Shown here piece after piece: positions 53,801 to 61,200 of a DNA stretch of 64,000 nt. Below the pieces are notes generated by a model. That model saw only the letters and a program-made list of their open reading frames with translations. It searched no databases and was not told the origin of the DNA. The stretch is from positions 62,001 through 126,000 of the forward strand of contig CAYUVH010000009.1 in assembly GCA_964448135.1 (NCBI GenBank), in the 5' to 3' direction. Origin of the DNA: CAYUVH01 sp964448135 (lineage in GTDB: Bacteria; Verrucomicrobiota; Verrucomicrobiia; Limisphaerales; UBA8199). Both the position numbers and the translations under genes were made by a program. The number at the start of each line of letters is the position of its first letter. Positions within the stretch are counted from its first letter, which is position 1.

Positions 53801-55358
53801 TTTCGAAGGCATAAATTCGATACACGCCGCTCGTGCTCACGTTTTGCACTGCCGAATCCGGCAGCCAGTCCAGGGTGTGCTTGTGCACCACGTTGAACTC
53901 CCAACCTCCCGCCGGCCCCATCGTATCGTAGATGTTGCCGTACTCAATATGCTCGCCCGGCCCGATGATGCTTTCGTTGGTCGCAGTGTTCCAGGAGTTC
54001 GCGTGCCACAATCCATAATTATGCCCCAACTCATGGCAGGTCACCCCCACCCCGTAACTTTGCAGCCACACGCCCTTGCCGTGCACCGCCGCCAGGCCAC
54101 CCCAATCGTACCCCTGCACCTTCGTTATGCACACAATGTCCCAATCGTAATCCGCCGTATCATACCCCGCCTGCCGGGTCGCCGCGCGCGCGTCCGCCTG
54201 CAACGCGCCGGGCCCAGCCGTCGTATAGTAAGCCTTCGGAAACGGCAGCGTCGTCACCACGGGCGTGATGGTGGCGGTAATGGCCGTCAGATCGTAGGAG
54301 CCCAGCGTGTAAAACTTATTCACCTTGTTCATGACATCCGCGGCCTCCGCCACCGAGATCGGTTCGGTAAGGTCATCGGGAAAGTTCATCCGCATGTAGA
54401 GCAAGGTCTTGCGCCCCCGCGTCCAGGCATCATTCGCAGGCGTCGAAAATGCGCCCGGTCCAGCCGTGGCCCCGCCGGCGGCCGCAAATTGCGCCTGTTG
54501 ATTCAGCAACTTCAGATGGTCCACGCCGCAAAAATACTGCAGCTCCCCGCCCACATCCGCCGGCACGATTCCGCCGCGCGAATCCGCCTGCTTGCCGGAA
54601 ACACTGCAAATCGGATCCGGCGTCTGCCCGCGCGCTTTGGCCAGGGCATCCGCTTCGGCTGGATCAAGAATGCGCGCGGCATCGGGAGTGAGCGCGATTT
54701 TTCGATCCAAAGCGATGCCGTGAAGCGGCGTGCTCTTCTGCGAAACCTGCCGGTCGCGCCAGCCATAGACGAACGCCTGGTAACGTTTCCCCGCGACCTC
54801 AATGCTGCGATGCACTTTGGCGGTGCCCGCATCAAAGTCGGTGGCTACCGCCGCTTCATAGGAACCCCGGGCGTCCACCCATTGTTCAAAGAAACGCGTG
54901 ACACTCGCTGGCAGCCCGGCCCGCCAGGCGTAGGGCGCCGACATCTCGATGGCCTTTTTCGGATTGGTCTCGATGAGTTCGGCCATGACCTCGCGGCGTC
55001 GGTAAGCCAGCGCCTGTCCCTGGCCGGGGCTGGCCGAAGCCTTGCCGGCTAGAAATTGATCAGCCCACGAAGAAAAAGCCACGAACGCCAGCGTTTGCTT
55101 CTCTTCCTTGGTGAGTGCTTGTGACGCGTCCAGTGTCGGCGATGCAGCGGATGGGGAAGTTGGAACGAGAGCCGGAGGGGACGGGGCATTCCCTGCCTTG
55201 GCGATAACGGGCGCTGGGGGGACAGATGGGGATACCGGTCTTGGTGGCGACGCCATAGCCGCCTCGGGGATTTTACCCGGACCCTTTGACTTACTGACAC
55301 ACCACCATGCCAGCGCTAAGACTACGCAGGCCGCCGCGACAATAGGAATACGTCTCAC
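47895..55358 (-). CDS. Giant metzincin protease with ten Calx-beta modules, PKD, LamG
   Basis: 2,487 residues from GTG 55358, chosen because AAGGA lies just upstream; TTG 55412 would add 18 residues. N-terminal membrane segment (IPIVAAACVVLALAWW), Pro-rich linker, then a metzincin-type zinc protease with H442-E-L-G-H446-N-Y-G-L-W-H452 and a Met-turn in YDTMG. Next come a PKD domain (about 640-715), a carboxypeptidase-regulatory-like beta-sandwich (about 725-785), nine consecutive Calx-beta modules (about 800-1,830; recurring D-D-x-x-V-E-G-x-E-T-V), a PKD-like domain, a LamG domain (about 1,930-2,140), a second PKD-like domain and a tenth Calx-beta, then a C-terminal module ending RVWLRVTRP. 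Likely surface-bound, substrate unknown. Confidence 0.85.
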   Translation of the reverse strand: MRRIPIVAAACVVLALAWWCVSKSKGPGKIPEAAMASPPRPVSPSVPPAPVIAKAGNAPSPPALVPTSPSAASPTLDASQALTKEEKQTLAFVAFSSWADQFLAGKASASPGQGQALAYRRREVMAELIETNPKKAIEMSAPYAWRAGLPASVTRFFEQWVDARGSYEAAVATDFDAGTAKVHRSIEVAGKRYQAFVYGWRDRQVSQKSTPLHGIALDRKIALTPDAARILDPAEADALAKARGQTPDPICSVSGKQADSRGGIVPADVGGELQYFCGVDHLKLLNQQAQFAAAGGATAGPGAFSTPANDAWTRGRKTLLYMRMNFPDDLTEPISVAEAADVMNKVNKFYTLGSYDLTAITATITPVVTTLPFPKAYYTTAGPGALQADARAATRQAGYDTADYDWDIVCITKVQGYDWGGLAAVHGKGVWLQSYGVGVTCHELGHNYGLWHANSWNTATNESIIGPGEHIEYGNIYDTMGPAGGWEFNVVHKHTLDWLPDSAVQNVSTSGVYRIYAFETPHRQDGQYYAAHAYKDFQRDYWIEHRESFPSNPWQYNGLMLQWSPWSESSGGPHLLDTTPGTPTASLSREDAALVVGRTFSDTAAGVHITPLQRSGDATNAWFDVQFNLGHFPSNQPPIAALEIDLTNAAPNAVVHFHCTATDPNDDTLSYAWSFDDFTFATNNLPWTFKKWSAAGEHVVRCVVSDMKGGVASVNGVVTVGAPTGFRLAGRVTDTNGVPLQGVRVGNEGTNILSYLGGYSDTEGRYVITGVPANINLNAVLYGYIITSTYGPGSLNVLSNMTDVDFVATPIPTVGLSVTTNVVAENGGGSQTITLTRTGDLSADLPISLNLYGTATLGSDYSLAPTLALGTNTVTIPTGTNSISFTFTPLNDANVEGPETVSITILEDPAYMVVALNEATITILSEDQPSLPAVSITAITATIPESGPDPGLLQFSRNGSTVGDLTVFYTVAGTATPGTDYSSLPGVVVIPSGSSSAIVNVRAFDDKDVELDETVIATISANGAYTIGTSSATVKILDDDLLSVSVAVTDDSASEPSTSGRFTVKRDGDLTESLVVGYTVGGTATPGLDYTALSGSVTIPATATSADIVVNPLSDAIVEGDESVSITLTNNPGYDVTDPGVATLFIHDAQKVSVSVTATDETASEPGSDTGMFRVSRGAVTSGNLTVNLAVSGSAVNGVDYVPIDSTVVIPDGASSVDVEIIPFDDLQIEYDETVLISVLPSTNYNILLPNLATITISDEDSSSIPSVGFCAATSSVFESLSPGVCVGLSVTSHTATVTVDYRVIGGTAPAGDYTLAPGPITFDPGDWAKTIPLTINNNSTLQSNRTIRLVVFNPSNATLDGIKIHTYTIVDDDLTTVTVAATATPATETNSVAGNFRITRTGSTNAAQVVYYQVTGTASAPSDYAPLGTSITIPAGATFVDLPVLPTDDRTVELTQTVVLTLTSTPGGRVVTPKTATVTIGDNDPDTLPVVWITSSNAPFAAKGGANGLFVLSRSTTNGGPLSVYCSIRGSAINGVDYAQLTNVFTIPDGETSLNIQVIAVDDALVEGDETVTLALENRATYRPAYPAEATVTILDDDQSVRLDASDFTAAEPGTDTGEFTFTRFGTTNGALQIFYKISGTASNGLDYAAISNSIVIPAGSLSVKLPIVPLDDTLVEGTETVTLSLLGDPSYVLGAFTNATVTINDDEPMVTIDAPVADVIEGSQTPGVFRITRTGNPDYDITVRVAIGGTATYGVDYLPMLTNVHFACQSMTVDLQVYPTNELVIEPTETVTASLLPDPSYTILSPSNAVVHIIDAGNNLAPIVTITSPAASNIFLLQTNPNIILEAFVVDDGDTNSLTYLWSQVGGSNSLAFGDPTALNTTVSISNSGVYVLQLTADDGVLQGYATVVINVDAAGLLATNILHWNFDDGTGTTALDSSGMGHDGVLAGPPLWVTNGQTGGALSFAGGGQHVRDAAGTNFLDGLGEFTLSLWVRSDSTNLEQGILTADDTGTNHTFAINTRALASCGAATNVTEITIPTTAGVSRFVSRSNLVGHGWQNLVVAWSNGLAPVLFINGRADQPLVQLFPLEGVLTNCPHFIVGKGPAAISNSWNGLIDDVRLFPRMLSPGEIAAIATLPPPNYGPVVDAGSNIVVQLIVPAELDGVATDDGKPVPPGLLVTTWTNISGPVPIILTNANSLTNVIQFTQAGDYVFRLIGDDGQVKVYDETTVTVIEPTRIDVYASDGDAAELGPNPGQFTFNRDDTTADLTVYLAMSGTASNGVDFVSLTNVIFFPAGSNTVVMDVIPYLDDRTEGDETVIFTVITNLSYSIGSGSATVTIHDSPYGVWNIAHFTLEELTDPLLSGEGADYDHDGIVNLAEYAVNRDPKFPETNAPLVTAFELNPQTGKTNLTLTYHRRIEPTDVGYASYVANEISTWYTGTNYIVPISTNDDGNTLTETIKERVVAPWSPKTNQFISVRVWLRVTRP

Positions 55359-55540
55359 AAGTTCCTTAGTTTTGAAGACGGGGACGTTAACAATACCCAG
55401 CTTGCGCGGCAACTACCTCAAAGTCAACGGGCAAAGGTGTGACATTTCGATGCACAGGGTGGGAAAAAGCTCCAAGGACCAAGAACCAAGCTCCAGAGAA
55501 AATTCAAACTTCAATTCGCTACATCAACTTCTGGTTGTGA

Positions 55541-56176
55541 TTAACGGTTTTCCCCCGTCAAGCGCGTGATCCGCTCAAGCCAGGCGGCGGCAATCCGGCC
55601 GGAATCGTCGAAGTCCCGTGCCAGCAGCGCCTTCGTTTCCAGGGAAATAGATAACGTCGCCAGCCATTCCGGCGTGGGAGACTCGAGTTGCAAGAGGTAA
55701 AGCAGTGACGCGACGGCTTTGGGAGAATCCTTCGGCATGCGAGCGGCGGCAGCGCTTTGCGCATACTCGTCCAGGGGCAGCAGCGGCGATCGCTGAATGG
55801 GGCAACCGCGTTCGACACGGGAACGCGCTCCCTGAACGAAATCCGGATCCCGAAAATGCAGGGCCACAGCGAGTTGCGGAGTCACCCAGCTCCCCGCGTC
55901 CAATTGAGCCCAGAGTAAAGCCACCACCTGCTGGTCATAACCCGAGATGATCGCCGCCACGCACGCCACCAGGTGATGCCGCCACCCGCTCGCTTTCAAC
56001 TCGTCACAAATGGCCGGGAACGGCTCAGGAGATTTGCCGCAGCATTCCCGCACCAAACGAACGGATTCCGGCGCATTCTTTACGGTCAGGTTGAGCAGCG
56101 GAAGATACCCTGGAAAGTCTGGGCGGTTTTGAAACAAGGGTGCAAAGACACTCGCATTGGCCTGGCTCTCCTTCAT
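55541..56176 (-). CDS. Hypothetical protein, helical
   Basis: 211 residues from ATG 56176. Mostly helical by eye with Leu/Ala repeats and a pattern like tandem HEAT-type helices (PLLNLTVKNAPESVRLVREC, AVASLLYLLQLESPTPEWLA). No family recognised, no signal or membrane segment. Divergent from DUF1080. Confidence 0.55.
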   Translation of the reverse strand: MKESQANASVFAPLFQNRPDFPGYLPLLNLTVKNAPESVRLVRECCGKSPEPFPAICDELKASGWRHHLVACVAAIISGYDQQVVALLWAQLDAGSWVTPQLAVALHFRDPDFVQGARSRVERGCPIQRSPLLPLDEYAQSAAAARMPKDSPKAVASLLYLLQLESPTPEWLATLSISLETKALLARDFDDSGRIAAAWLERITRLTGENR

Positions 56177-56312
56177 GGCACGCTAACGACTCATTCCTGG
56201 ATCCATCTCCCGATCAGTGAGCTGGAGGCCTGACTTCCATTCAATCCCAAAATTGCGCCTCGGCCCCTTCCGGTATTGCCCACCTGCCCGGGAGTTCCGT
56301 AGGCTCGCAGTC

Positions 56313-57062
56313 ATGCAAACGCCACCCACCTCCCGAATCCTCTTCCGCGCCTTTCTGCTGTCCGCCGCGATCACCCTCCTGGGCTTGCCTGCGGCCGTCG
56401 CCGCGGAAAAGCCTGTAAAGCTTTTCGACGGCAATAACTTCGACGGCTGGCGCAAACCCACCGGCACCTGGAGCGTCGTCGGCGAAGTCTCCCAGGATCC
56501 TGGCGGCGCGGAGAAATTCATCGTCAAACCCGGCACCGGCATCGCCCTGAACAGCGCCACCAACAAGACCGTGGACCTCATCACCGAAGGCGAATTCGGC
56601 GACATGCACCTGCACATCGAATTCAATGTCGCCAAACACTCCAACTCCGGCGTCTATCTCATGGGCCGCTACGAAATGCAGATCTACGACAGCTTCGGCA
56701 TCGAAAAGGACAAATACCCCGGCATCGAGTGCGGCGGCATCTACCCGCGCTGGATCGACAAAAAGGACGTCGAGGGCCATTCGCCCACCGTCAACGCCAG
56801 CAAACCCGCCGGCCAGTGGCAGACCTTCGACATCACCTTCCGGGCTCCAAGGTTCGACGCTGCCGGAAAAAAGACGGAGAACGCAAAAATCGTAAAGTTC
56901 GTGCACAACGAAAAAGTCATCCACGAAAACGTGGAACTCAACGGCCCCACCCGCGGACCGATGTGGGAAGACGAAAAGCCGACCGGCCCGATTCGCCTGC
57001 AAGGCGATCACGGCCCCGTCGCCTTCCGGAATATCTGGCTCGAAAAACTCGACCTGAAGTAA
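56313..57062 (+). CDS. DUF1080 (3-keto-disaccharide hydrolase type) protein
   Basis: 249 residues from ATG 56313 with a signal peptide (ILFRAFLLSAAITLLGLPAA). One concanavalin-like DUF1080 domain: VKLFDGNNFDGWRK, then FGDMHLHIEFNVAKHSNSGV, YLMGRYEMQIYDSFG and RLQGDHGPVAFRNIWLE. Such domains act on 3-keto glycosides in PVC and Bacteroidota. Followed by a sugar isomerase, a common partnership. Confidence 0.9.
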   Translation: MQTPPTSRILFRAFLLSAAITLLGLPAAVAAEKPVKLFDGNNFDGWRKPTGTWSVVGEVSQDPGGAEKFIVKPGTGIALNSATNKTVDLITEGEFGDMHLHIEFNVAKHSNSGVYLMGRYEMQIYDSFGIEKDKYPGIECGGIYPRWIDKKDVEGHSPTVNASKPAGQWQTFDITFRAPRFDAAGKKTENAKIVKFVHNEKVIHENVELNGPTRGPMWEDEKPTGPIRLQGDHGPVAFRNIWLEKLDLK

Positions 57063-57105
57063 GTGCCGCTCGGCTTGCTTATGACGCCGGATATCTCTCG
57101 CTCCT

Positions 57106-57208
57106 CATCCCGAAGGGATGACATTAAGTAGCCGGTGCGTCGTTCCGAGTCTGCGAGGAACGACCACCGGACAGCTGATCTCAATAAATTTGCATCCTGA
57201 AGGGATGC
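57106..57208. repeat. Three-hairpin element between DUF1080 and isomerase
   Basis: Hairpin 1 CATCCCGAAGGGATG (57106-57120); hairpin 2 pairs 57132-57146 (CCGGTGCGTCGTTCC) with 57157-57170 (GGAACGACCACCGG); hairpin 3 GCATCC with GGATGC (57192-57208). Hairpins 1 and 3 are diverged copies of one another. The in-frame ATG at 57205 lies in hairpin 3. Confidence 0.7.
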
Positions 57209-57243
57209 CAGAAAGCCCCCAACCGAAAAACCTCCTCACACGC

Positions 57244-58131
57244 GTGAATGCAGTAAACATAAAGACGATCTCGCGCCGGTCCATGCTGCGTCGAACCGCA
57301 GCTACCGCAGCCTTCTTGGCCGCGCTGCCGAACCTGGCCCCCCTGTTTGCCGCCCCCGAAAAGCGCCGTTTCAAAATCGGCGCGTGCGATTGGTCCATCG
57401 GGAAGATGGGCGATCCGGCAGCGTTCGCCGTCGGTAAGGACATCGGCCTGGACGGTGTGCAGGTCAGCCTCGGCACGGCCGCCAACAATATGCGCCTGCG
57501 CCAGCCGGCGGTGCAGAAGGAGTATCTCGATTCGGCCAAAGCCGCCGGCCTCCAGGTCGCCTCGCTTGCCATCGGCGAGATGAACCATGTCCCGTACAAG
57601 AGCGACCCGCGCACCGTCGAATGGGTCTCCGACTCCATCGATGTTTGCCAGGCACTGGGTGTAAACGTGGTCTTGCTGGCATTTTTCACCAACGGCGATT
57701 TGCGCGATGACCCCGTCGGCGTCACCGAAGTTGTCAAACGCCTGAAAGCCGTCGCCCCAAAGGCCGAAAAGGCGGGTGTCTTCCTCGGCATCGAAAGCTG
57801 GCTGAATGCCGATCAGCATCTCGACATCATCAACCGCGTCGGTTCCCCGGCCGTGAAGGTCTATTACGACTGCTGCAATTCCAACGACCGCGGCTACGAC
57901 ATCTACGCCGAGATTCGGAAGCTCGGAAAACACATCTGCGAATTCCACGCCAAGGAAAACGGTTCGCTCCTCGGCCAGGGGAATATCGATTTCAAAAAAG
58001 TCCGCGCCGCGATGGACGACATCCATTACACCGGCTGGATCGAGATCGAAGGCGCCGTCCCGAAAGGCGAGCCGATGCTCGCGAGCTACAAGGCGAACTG
58101 CAAATTCATGCGCGAGGTTTTCAATGCCTGA
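57244..58131 (+). CDS. Tat-exported sugar-phosphate isomerase/epimerase-like protein
   Basis: 295 residues from GTG 57244; alternatives are ATG 57205 within a repeat and ATG 57283. A twin-arginine start (ISRRSMLRRTAATAAFLAAL) precedes a xylose-isomerase-like TIM barrel: GACDWSIGKMGDPAAFAVGK, GIESWLNADQHL (metal Glu), KVYYDCCNSND, HICEFHAKENG (metal His/Glu) and YTGWIEIEGAV. Likely acts on sugars released by the upstream DUF1080 protein; substrate is inference. Confidence 0.85.
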   Translation: MNAVNIKTISRRSMLRRTAATAAFLAALPNLAPLFAAPEKRRFKIGACDWSIGKMGDPAAFAVGKDIGLDGVQVSLGTAANNMRLRQPAVQKEYLDSAKAAGLQVASLAIGEMNHVPYKSDPRTVEWVSDSIDVCQALGVNVVLLAFFTNGDLRDDPVGVTEVVKRLKAVAPKAEKAGVFLGIESWLNADQHLDIINRVGSPAVKVYYDCCNSNDRGYDIYAEIRKLGKHICEFHAKENGSLLGQGNIDFKKVRAAMDDIHYTGWIEIEGAVPKGEPMLASYKANCKFMREVFNA

Positions 58132-58219
58132 TCGTAGCAGCCGAGGTGACGAGGCTCCATCTGATCGAATGCCAGCACGCTCCCGAATAGTTGAAGCCTC
58201 GTCACCCCGGCTGCTACGA
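58132..58219. repeat. Family-2 inverted repeat (GTAGCAGCCGAGG), copy 2
   Basis: Arms 58132-58159 and 58192-58219 pair at 26 of 28 positions around a 32-base loop; starts right after the isomerase stop and ends 7 bases before the stop of the convergent gamma-glutamyltransferase-like gene. Possible bidirectional terminator. Confidence 0.85.
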
Positions 58220-58226
58220 AAAAGAT

Positions 58227-61200
58227 CTAGGGCGAACGCAGCTGATAAAACCGCCGCGCGAGATTCGTCGCCGCCGCATCGGTGAACTGATACCACCCGG
58301 GCGAAGTCTGCGTCCCGCTGCCAATCGCCTGCCAATCCACCAGGTTGGTCGAGGCAAACACCGTGTATACCCGTGCGCTCGCATTCGAATAACCAAATTG
58401 AAACGCCCCGCCCGGTAAAATATTGAATCCACTCAGCGTCACCGAGCCCGGAGCAAAATAAAGCGGATCGGGCGGCGTCACCGCGGCCCATGAGAGCCCG
58501 AAACGCAATTCGTCCCATCGCATCGCCACCGGCACGCTCGACGACCCCGTCAGCGCGTTCTGCCGCATGTTGAAGCGGTCGATCACGAACCCATCCGTGC
58601 CGCTCGTGGCGAACACAAAACCCGTGCCCGGCTCCGTCGCCGCGCCCAGCGTCGCCGGCGCAGGATTGATCCACAGCGTCGCTGAATTTGGACTCGCGTT
58701 AAAATCATACTTCCCAACCACGAACACCGTTTCGCCCGCATAATGCTCCGTGCCATCGAAAGCCGGCCCGGAACCGGTACCGCTCTTTTGCACGCCGAAT
58801 ACATATCCGGAAGGCGAATTTGATTTCACCAGGACCTGAACGCGAAAACTCGAATTATCGTTCGCACACAGCGCTCCAACCGCCGAGGAATGCCCGCTCC
58901 ACTGGCCGAAACCCAGGTCGTCGATGCGAAAGAGCGCGGAAAAATAGACCGCCCCGCTGCTGAAATTCGTACCCAACAACCGCCGGACACCCAGACCAAC
59001 GCCGCCATTGGTCACACTATTGCCGACCGGCGCCACGAGGCCCGGATACGCGAGGCTGCCGCTCACGATACTCAAGTCGTTTGCGCCCGTCCCGCCGTAG
59101 GTCCAGTTCGCGGGTGTGTTGCTGCTCACCGGTCCGCCGATAGTCGAATAGCTAAACGGCTCGTAAAGCGACCACGCGCCCGGCGGGTTCGACTGCGTCA
59201 GCCGGAACACCATGAAGCCGTTGTTTGCATCGATCGAGAACACGAGCTCGTCTTTGAAAAACGTCTGACTGATGCGATTCGCATTCGCCACCGGCGGCGT
59301 CATCGGAAACGGATACTGCGAAAGGAGTGACGGCGCGCCGAGGTTGCTGATGTCGTAGAGATTCAGCATGTCCGGCCCGCTGCCGCCGGCCGAATAAACA
59401 CCCGCCGCCAGGTTGCGTGCCGTGGCCAGTCCAACACCAAGCAGGCCCGGGGGAAAGTTCGTGGCAACGAGCGCATTCGCCGACGCGATCCGCGCGCCGC
59501 CCAGGCTGGTTGCGGGATCAAACGTCGTTTTGACCAGCGCCGCCCCTGCCCCTTTCTGCCAGATGCTGTTTGTGCCAGGCTCAAACTCCAGGCTCCGGCC
59601 GATGGTATTGCCGGAATTTGTCGCGGTGAACCACCGCGCGGAAAAGTTCGTGAGCGCGCCGCTGGTCGGCGTCAAAATCGCCGTGTAACGCGTGCCGGAA
59701 ACCGTCGTGTCCGTATCGATCAGGAGCTGCGTGTTCGTTCCCGCGCCGCGCACCGCCAGCGTGTCGCCCCACCGCATCGCGGCATTTGTGCCCGCAGGAT
59801 CGCCCGAGAAAATCTGGACCGGTATCGTATTGCTGCCCGCGTCGGCCCAGCGATACACACGAAACATACTGGTCGGGTCCGCGCCGCCGCTGCCCGCGGC
59901 ATCCAGCGAAACGTTCGCGGCATACACTGCGCCATCGTCGGCCACGCCGATGCTCACCAGCCCGATGCCCGCCTTCCCGATCCCCCCGCGAATGCCGTTC
60001 GTCTTGAGGGTGTAAAGCAGCGAACCGTTCGTCGCGTTCAACACATACACCACAAAATTCGACGTCGTGCTGCTCGAGCGCGAAATCACGTAGAGCTGAT
60101 TCGAAGGCGCGTTATAGGCGAGCGTGCGCTGGTTCGGCACATTCGCGGTCAGGGTCGTGTTGGTATTCATCCATGGCACCCCATCAAGCGGCCCCGCGCT
60201 CCACAATTGCGTGAGGAACGCGGCGGCGTTGATGACCGTGAGCGAGGCGTCGTCGCTGACCATGCTCCCAAAAGCATTGCTGACGACCACAGAATAGACA
60301 CCCGCATCCCCCACCGTGACCGGATTAAATCTCAACGTCGGCGCAGTGGCGCCGGAAATATTGCCGCCATTCGTCACGTTCGCCCCATTTTTGCGCCAGC
60401 GATAGGTAAGCGTTCCGGGACCGACCGCGGCCGCAGTGAACGCCGCGGATTCACCCGCGAAGTTTGTCCGACTGACCGGTTGCATGGAGATCGCGGGAAC
60501 GCCATCCAGGATCACATTGGCGGGCGCGCTCGTGACGCTGCCTCCTCCATTGCTCACGAGCAGCGTAAACACCGCGCTGTTCGTCGCGGGGCTGATGGAC
60601 AATTGCGCGGTGTTCGCGCCGGAAACAGTGCCGCCGTCAGACAACGGCACCCCGGCCCTCAGCCATTGATAAAACAGCGGCAATCCCGTCGCGGTAGCCC
60701 GTAGAGTAATCGTTGTCCCTCCCGATACATTCGTGCCGGACGGCTGACTCAACAACTCCGGCGGAATCCACGCCTCGGCGTACGACACTTCGCCCACCGA
60801 CGGCGGCCCGCCGGGCGCACTCAGTCCCACCGCCCCCAAATAACTCTGCACCCCAGGCGGATACGACGGCCGCATGTAAATGATGTTGTTGCCCTCGAAA
60901 TTGTAGAGCCAGTTTGCCGGCGTGGACACGCTGCTGGACGGGCCTTCGAGCAGGTAATTCAAAACCTGCATCGTCATATTGTTTTCGATCGTTGAGCCGC
61001 CCACGCCGCCCGCCGCAAAGGGGGGTCGCCCGCCGGCGCTGCCGTTCGTCGGCGATACCGGAAAGTCGGGAATGACAATGATCGGGCACATGTTGTCCAC
61101 CGGCCGCTTGCCCGGTGCGATGGAATCCGGCCAGCCCGGCCGCGGCTCGAACAGTGCCATGCCCTGCCCGAACACCAGCCCGCGATTCGTCAGCGCCACC

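Noticed and set aside
53136..55052. 638-residue plus-strand open frame opposite the metalloprotease
   Set aside because: Arg/His-rich, no family pattern, and the minus-strand frame has a clear zinc site.
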